A DNA stretch of 64,000 nt from G963668185 sp965237445 (GTDB lineage Bacteria; Chloroflexota; Dehalococcoidia; Lucifugimonadales; G963668185): the NCBI GenBank assembly GCA_965237445.1, contig OZ250142.1, forward strand, positions 558,001 to 622,000, given 5' to 3'. Shown here one piece after another: positions 59,432 through 64,000 of this stretch (within the stretch, counting starts at the first letter, position 1; every line of letters begins with the position of its first letter). Made by a program: the position numbers and the translations under genes. Under the pieces are notes generated by a model that saw only the letters and a program-made list of their open reading frames with translations, was not told where the DNA came from and did not search any database.

Positions 59432-60685
59432 CTATCCCGGGCCTCCGGGAAGAGACTCGCATGCTGTGCCGTTTCGGTCTCTGTCCAGCCGGTGCGGGTC
59501 AGAGTCAGGTCCGCCGGCCGCTTCGAAGAAACGTTGCGCGTCTTCCCAGCGCTCAAAGTCTGAGCAGTTGCGGTCAGGGCCTTCGGGATCGTAGAGCAGG
59601 CCGTTCGGGGATGGTTGCACAGTGGCAACTGGCGCAGGTTCAGCAGACGCTGCCGGCGTGGGTGAACCGTCAGGCACGGGCGTTGACCCCGGACTTCCGG
59701 GCAACGACTCACACGCGATGCCGTTGCCGTCCTTGTCCAGCCCATGGCTGTCGGAGCCCGGTCCACCGGCTTTCTCAAAGAACCGTTGCGCGTCTTCCCA
59801 GCGCTCGAAGTCCGAGCAATCTTGATCGGGCTGTTCCCCATCGATCGCGGCTTCCGCAGAAGACGTTGGCGTGGGTGAGAGGGCAGGCACGGGGGACGGA
59901 ACTGTTGGCGACTTGACCGGAGCAGGCGTGGGAGACGAGGGTGTCTCGCTGGCGACGCCTGCATCGGATGTCTGCAAGATCGAAGCGTGCTCGCAGGTGT
60001 CCAGCATTTCCCGAAGCGCATCAACCTCAGTCCGGGTTGCAGTCAAGCCCCATTCTCTCTTGACCGCTATCCAATCGACGGCGTACTGGCACCAGTAGTC
60101 TCGATCGGAGGGGCGCCACTCCTCGGGGCCCTTCCTGCCCTTTGAGCGATTGGCAGATGCGGTGGCTGCGACCAAGTGACCTTCAAAGGGCAGATGATTG
60201 GCGAACTGCTCTTTTCGGTCCTTACTCCAGGCGTGCCCGCCGGAATCGTGGGCATTTGCTAGTGGCACCAGATGGTCGATGTCCAGATCGGAGGGATCTT
60301 CCGTGAGTATGCCAGTGTATGGGTCAGTCCAACTACCAGATTCGACGCGGCACATGCGATTGTCCTCGAATTCGACCGAAGTCGAAGACTCTTCTATGAG
60401 GACTTCCTGACGCGTGTTCTGGCAATCGCCGTCAACGTCAGTCCAGTGCTTCCAATCATCGCGGTCATAGTCCGGGAGCTCCGCCGGCGTCTCTGCGACC
60501 ACAATAGCGGCGACCAGGGCGACGGCCTGCGGAATAGCAGGAGGGGCGGTTGGATCTTGCGTGAGTGCAGGTTGCGCCGGTGAAGATGGCTCGGCGCCTG
60601 AATCCAGCGAGCCGCAGGCCACCAAGAGTCCAACGACCAAGACTGAAGCCGCAACCGCGACTCTCGAGGGCGATGACACGTCCAA
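59432..60685 (-). CDS. Lipoprotein with HNH nuclease domain and two Excalibur domains
   Basis: 417 residues. The N-terminal signal has a hydrophobic core (VAVAASVLVVGLLVAC) and lipobox LVAC with lipidated Cys24, so it is exported and anchored outside the membrane. A DUF1524/GmrSD-like HNH nuclease region follows: DIDHLVPLANAHDSGG at 135-150 (His138), and later NRSKGRKGPEEW and YWCQYAVDW. A Pro/Thr/Ser-rich linker leads to two Excalibur calcium-binding repeats, CSDFERWEDAQRFFEKAGG...DKDGNGIACE near 289-325 and a near copy near 377-411, with DxDxDG loops. The architecture resembles secreted nucleases that degrade DNA for nutrients. It sits between clpC and hrcA. Confidence 0.85.
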   Translation of the reverse strand: MDVSSPSRVAVAASVLVVGLLVACGSLDSGAEPSSPAQPALTQDPTAPPAIPQAVALVAAIVVAETPAELPDYDRDDWKHWTDVDGDCQNTRQEVLIEESSTSVEFEDNRMCRVESGSWTDPYTGILTEDPSDLDIDHLVPLANAHDSGGHAWSKDRKEQFANHLPFEGHLVAATASANRSKGRKGPEEWRPSDRDYWCQYAVDWIAVKREWGLTATRTEVDALREMLDTCEHASILQTSDAGVASETPSSPTPAPVKSPTVPSPVPALSPTPTSSAEAAIDGEQPDQDCSDFERWEDAQRFFEKAGGPGSDSHGLDKDGNGIACESLPGSPGSTPVPDGSPTPAASAEPAPVATVQPSPNGLLYDPEGPDRNCSDFERWEDAQRFFEAAGGPDSDPHRLDRDRNGTACESLPGGPG

Positions 60686-60705
60686 CGGGACGGCGGGCGT
60701 TGTCG

Positions 60706-63174
60706 CTACGCCTGAACAGGCTCCGGGGACTGGGCCTTCACGTTGAGGCCTTCGTCGGAGACGTCTATGAAGGCAGTGTCGCCTGGGCGCAAGTTGCCGC
60801 TCAGTATAGCGTCGGACAGCATGTCTTCGACATGGTCCTGAATGACGCGCTTAAGCGGCCTCGCGCCGAACAGGCGCTCGTAGCCGTTCTCAACCATCCA
60901 TTCTTTGGCCTGCTGAGTGACCTCCAGGTCTATGCCTTGCTGCAGCAAATTGAAGGCTACCTTGACGATCTCCAAATCAACTATCTGCTGCATGTCATTC
61001 TTGCTCAGCGCATGGAAAACGACGTTGCCGTCGACGCGATTGAGAAACTCCGGCCTGAAGAACTTCTTGACCTCGTCAAGCACGTTTTTCTTCATCCGTT
61101 CGTACTCGGCCTTATCTGACTCATCGCCTTCAGGCATCAGGCTAAAGCCCAGCGACCTGTCCTGCTGGATCAGGTTGGAGCCGATGTTGCTCGTCATTAC
61201 GACGATGGCGTTGCGGAAGTCGACCTTCCTGCCCTTGGCGTCCGTGAGGTGCCCGTCGTCAAAGATCTGGAGGAGAATGTTGAAGACCTCATGATGGGCC
61301 TTTTCTATCTCGTCAAGCAGGATGACGCAAAAGTTCTTGCGCCGCACAGCCTCGGTCAGTTGGCCGCCATCATCGTGGCCTATGTAGCCCGGCGGCGCTC
61401 CAACGAGTCTTGCGACCGAGTGGCGCTCCATGAACTCGGACATGTCCACGCGAATCGCGGCGTCTTCGCTCCCGAACAGGAACTCAGCGAGCTTTTGAAC
61501 TAAAAGGGTCTTCCCAACTCCCGTGGGGCCAAGGAACATGAACACGCCAACGGGACGCTTCGGATTCTTCAGTCCAGACCGCGACCTGCGGACTGCCTTT
61601 GACACGAGCGTTATGGCCTCGTCCTGGCCAATCACGGTCTCGTGAAGTTCCCGCTCCATGTTCAGGAGACGCTCGGTCTCTGTTGTCGTCAGGCGCGTAA
61701 CCGGAATGCCGGTCCACATGCTGACGACTTCGGAGATATCCTCATCAGTCACCAAGGCATTCTCAGACTCCAACTCGGTCTTCCAGTCACGTTCCTGGAC
61801 TTCGAGCTTTTCTGCCAAGCTTGCCTCGCGTTCCTGCAACTCTGCGGCCTGCTCGTACTGGCGGGACGAGATGGCCTCGTCCTTCTCCTTCCGCAGGCTC
61901 TCCAATGCCTTCGTCAGATCTTTCACCGAGATGGGCATGGTGCTGCGATTGATGCGGACCCTGGACGCAGCCTCGTCTATAAGATCAATTGCCTTGTCGG
62001 GGAGGAACCTGTCGGAGATGAAACGTGACGCAAGGTGCGCGGCGGCTATCAAGGCCGTCTCGTCTATGAGAAGCTCATGATGCTCTTCGTACCTGCTCTT
62101 GATGCCCCGAAGGATCTCCACAGTCTCTTCTTCGCTGGGCTCTTCCACACGCACGGGCTGGAACCTGCGCTCCAGGGCGGGGTCCCGCTCAACGTACTTG
62201 CGGTAATCGTCCAGGGTGGTGGCACCGATGCACTGCAACTCTCCGCGGGCGAGCGACGGCTTGAGTATGTTTGCTGCGTCTACGGCGCCTTCCGCGGCAC
62301 CGGCTCCCACCATTGTATGAATCTCATCAATGAACAGGACGCAGTTGCCTGAGTTGCGTATCTCGTCGACAACCTTCTTCAGTCGTTCTTCGAACTCACC
62401 ACGGTACTTGGTGCCGGCCACCAGAGCTCCCATGTCCAGAGTAACCAGCCTCTTGCCTTGAAGCGTGGAGGGGACATCGTTGTTAGAAATCCGCTGAGCC
62501 AAGGCCTCGACGATGGCCGTCTTGCCAACGCCCGGCTCTCCGATCAGAACAGGGTTGTTCTTGGTCCGGCGACTCAGTATCTGGGTTACGCGCTGTATCT
62601 CCTTCTCACGACCGACCGTGGGGTCGAGTTTGGCTGCGCCGGCAAGTGTGGTGAGGTCGATTCCCAACTGATCCAGCGTGGGTGTGCGCGTGGAAGTGCG
62701 CGAGCTGCTGCCGCTCTGCGTCTGGTGAACCGTTTGCGTCAGAATCCGGCTGGTCTCGCCTCTAACAGAATCCAGGCTGACGCCGAGACTCTCGAGGACG
62801 CCCGCGGCTACGCCCTCCCCTTCCCTCATGAGAGCGATGAGCAAGTGTTCCGTGCCGATGTAGTGGTGGTTGAGCCGCCTTGCCTCATCCACCGCAAGCT
62901 CAATGACCTTCTTGGCCCGTGGAGTCAGGCCAATCTCGGAAGATGTAGTCTTTTCGCCCCTTCCAATGATGAACTCTACTGCCGACCGGACCTTGTTGAG
63001 CTCAACGTTCAGATTTGAAAGTACTCGAGCAGCCACGCCATCCGATTCCCGCACAAGCCCAAGCAGGATGTGCTCTGTACTGATGTAATTGTGGTTAAAG
63101 CGCTGAGCTTCTTCTTGGGCGAGTGAGAGAACCCTGCGCGCCCGTTCTGAGAACTTTTCAAACCTGCTTGCCAT
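60706..63174 (-). CDS. clpC: ATP-dependent Clp protease ATP-binding subunit ClpC
   Basis: ClpC unfolds proteins for ClpP and acts as a heat-shock unfoldase. 822 residues. Two Clp-N repeats occupy 1-145. The first AAA+ domain has Walker A GEPGVGKT at 212-219 and FIDEIHTMVGAGAAEG. The middle domain contains a UVR-type motif (SRQYEQAAELQEREA). The second AAA+ domain has GPTGVGKT near 555 and ILLDEIEKAHHEVFN. The M-domain and UVR identify ClpC rather than ClpB or ClpA. mcsA, mcsB and ctsR are not next to it. It lies 44 bp before the rpsA stop. Confidence 0.96.
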   Translation of the reverse strand: MASRFEKFSERARRVLSLAQEEAQRFNHNYISTEHILLGLVRESDGVAARVLSNLNVELNKVRSAVEFIIGRGEKTTSSEIGLTPRAKKVIELAVDEARRLNHHYIGTEHLLIALMREGEGVAAGVLESLGVSLDSVRGETSRILTQTVHQTQSGSSSRTSTRTPTLDQLGIDLTTLAGAAKLDPTVGREKEIQRVTQILSRRTKNNPVLIGEPGVGKTAIVEALAQRISNNDVPSTLQGKRLVTLDMGALVAGTKYRGEFEERLKKVVDEIRNSGNCVLFIDEIHTMVGAGAAEGAVDAANILKPSLARGELQCIGATTLDDYRKYVERDPALERRFQPVRVEEPSEEETVEILRGIKSRYEEHHELLIDETALIAAAHLASRFISDRFLPDKAIDLIDEAASRVRINRSTMPISVKDLTKALESLRKEKDEAISSRQYEQAAELQEREASLAEKLEVQERDWKTELESENALVTDEDISEVVSMWTGIPVTRLTTTETERLLNMERELHETVIGQDEAITLVSKAVRRSRSGLKNPKRPVGVFMFLGPTGVGKTLLVQKLAEFLFGSEDAAIRVDMSEFMERHSVARLVGAPPGYIGHDDGGQLTEAVRRKNFCVILLDEIEKAHHEVFNILLQIFDDGHLTDAKGRKVDFRNAIVVMTSNIGSNLIQQDRSLGFSLMPEGDESDKAEYERMKKNVLDEVKKFFRPEFLNRVDGNVVFHALSKNDMQQIVDLEIVKVAFNLLQQGIDLEVTQQAKEWMVENGYERLFGARPLKRVIQDHVEDMLSDAILSGNLRPGDTAFIDVSDEGLNVKAQSPEPVQA

Positions 63175-63218
63175 ATCTGAATGTCTCCTAAGAGGTTACC
63201 GCGATCGAGCGATTGCCG

Positions 63219-64000
63219 CTAACCGTAAAGGCCGGCATATGGGTCATCTTCGGCCTGCCTTAGGCTCAGGCCCATCCGCCGCCTCTCGGGCTCGATGCGC
63301 AATATCTTCAGCTTGACTTCATCCCCCTCCTGCACGACATCTCGAGGATGGGCGATCCTCCTGTTCGCCAACTCCGAGATATGTATCAAACCTTCCACGG
63401 AGCCTTCAATACGAGCAAAGGCGCCAAAGTTGGTCAGCTTTGTAACCACACCATCCACGACATCGTCAACGTGGAAGCGCTCGTGAATTGTGTCCCATGG
63501 TTCCGGTTCCAGCCTTCTCAGGCTTAGGGCGATTTTTCTGTTCTCCGCGTCTACCTTAAGAACATAGACCTTAACTTCGTCTCCCATTTTGACCAGGTCC
63601 GAAGGGGAGCGAATGTTGTCCCAAGACATTTCGGAGATGTGCACCAGGCCATCGGCACCGCCCAAATCTACGAATGCGCCGAAGTTGCTGACGCCCGTCA
63701 CTTTACCTGTACGAACCTCGCCCACCTGCAGTTCTTCGATCAGTTTGGCCTTTTCGGCCTCCCTGCGCTCGCGAACCGCCTGTCTCTCAGAGAAGATAGC
63801 CCTGTTCCTAGGCCGGTTCACCTCCAAGACCTTCAGCTTGAGCACATCACCCACGAAGTCATCAGATGATGGACCAGTGCTCTCCTGGCTTTCCTCGGCC
63901 TGCGGTTCGGGCTCCCCATCTGCAAGCGCCTCTCCATCTGCAAGCGCCTCTGTTGCTTCTTCCTGCCTGGGCGTCGAGAACACGTCTCGCGGAACGGACA
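63219..64000 (-). CDS. rpsA: 30S ribosomal protein S1, N-terminus cut by window edge
   Basis: The C-terminal portion of an S1 protein, read from base 64000 to a stop at 63219. The frame is open at the edge. The segment GDVLKLKVLEVNRPRNRAIFSERQAV is the second half of an S1 repeat, so at least one repeat is missing. Two full S1 domains follow (GKVTGVSNFGAFVDLGGADG... and DGVVTKLTNFGAFARIEG...), then a tail ending QAEDDPYAGLYG. Near the 5' end the residues ALADGE are doubled (about 63928-63957), an in-frame tandem duplication within an acidic linker. S1 brings mRNA to the 30S subunit. Confidence 0.9.
   Translation of the reverse strand, partial: SVPRDVFSTPRQEEATEALADGEALADGEPEPQAEESQESTGPSSDDFVGDVLKLKVLEVNRPRNRAIFSERQAVRERREAEKAKLIEELQVGEVRTGKVTGVSNFGAFVDLGGADGLVHISEMSWDNIRSPSDLVKMGDEVKVYVLKVDAENRKIALSLRRLEPEPWDTIHERFHVDDVVDGVVTKLTNFGAFARIEGSVEGLIHISELANRRIAHPRDVVQEGDEVKLKILRIEPERRRMGLSLRQAEDDPYAGLYG

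Noticed and set aside
59248..60024. N-terminal extension of HrcA by about 260 residues
   Set aside because: It reads the lipoprotein gene region in another frame. HrcA's conserved start (MVTARQQKIL) is at 59247.

Overview
The window is a bacterial chromosome segment of moderately high GC with dense gene packing. It looks like Chloroflexota, most likely Dehalococcoidia and plausibly a SAR202-like lineage. This placement is inference. It rests on a division cluster without murein genes (rsmH-ftsA-ftsZ-ftsZ), an FtsZ pair in tandem, a hrcA-dnaJ-prmA-rsmE string, frequent GTG/TTG starts, and catabolic families typical of such genomes (enolase superfamily, CaiB/BaiF CoA transferase, thiolase with DUF35 protein). 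No rRNA, tRNA, CRISPR array or replication origin was recognised.

Layout. 1-7.3 kb: a DapA-like aldolase cut by the window edge, then fakA-fakB-recG (minus strand), divergent from rpmB-hemA. 7.3-16.7 kb: an accessory island on the minus strand. It holds a Panacea/RelE-like/Phd toxin-antitoxin group, a short inverted-repeat element, a broken membrane-protein gene, a multiply frameshifted restriction-modification gene, and two VapBC modules separated by an array of decaying vapB copies, one carrying a MITE-like insertion. 16.7-21.6 kb: aconitase, ferredoxin, CoA transferase and PIG-L deacetylase, all minus. 21.7-26.9 kb: an MFS exporter, then cmk-plsC-glmS and a small conserved-looking ORF. 27-33.4 kb, minus: alcohol dehydrogenase, priA, rplS, trmD, mog. 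33.5-38.2 kb, plus: rsmH, ftsA and two ftsZ, closed by a strong terminator. 38.3-44.5 kb: hydrolase, a divergent plsY paralog, an IS481 element, a MITE-like element, and a cysS gene running into a glycosyltransferase. 44.6-49.3 kb, plus: gamma-glutamyltranspeptidase, enolase-superfamily enzyme, thiolase and DUF35 partner. 49.4-55.2 kb: HAD hydrolase and DUF971 (minus), then argF, der, plsY, gpsA and GNAT (plus). 55.2-64 kb, minus: rsmE, prmA, dnaJ, hrcA, an HNH-Excalibur lipoprotein, clpC and partial rpsA.

How the genes fit together. Several genes belong to phospholipid synthesis by the acyl-phosphate route: fakA/fakB make acyl-phosphate, two plsY and plsC acylate glycerol-3-phosphate, and gpsA makes that acceptor. 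The division genes without murein synthesis suggest a wall-less or unusual envelope. HrcA with a degenerate CIRCE-like site, DnaJ and ClpC form the heat-shock part.

The most unusual signal is a family of three intergenic inverted-repeat elements of about 123-129 bp (16.45, 31.85 and 40.47 kb). Each has helically phased short repeats next to a conserved core, and the repeat sequence differs between copies while staying largely uniform within a copy.
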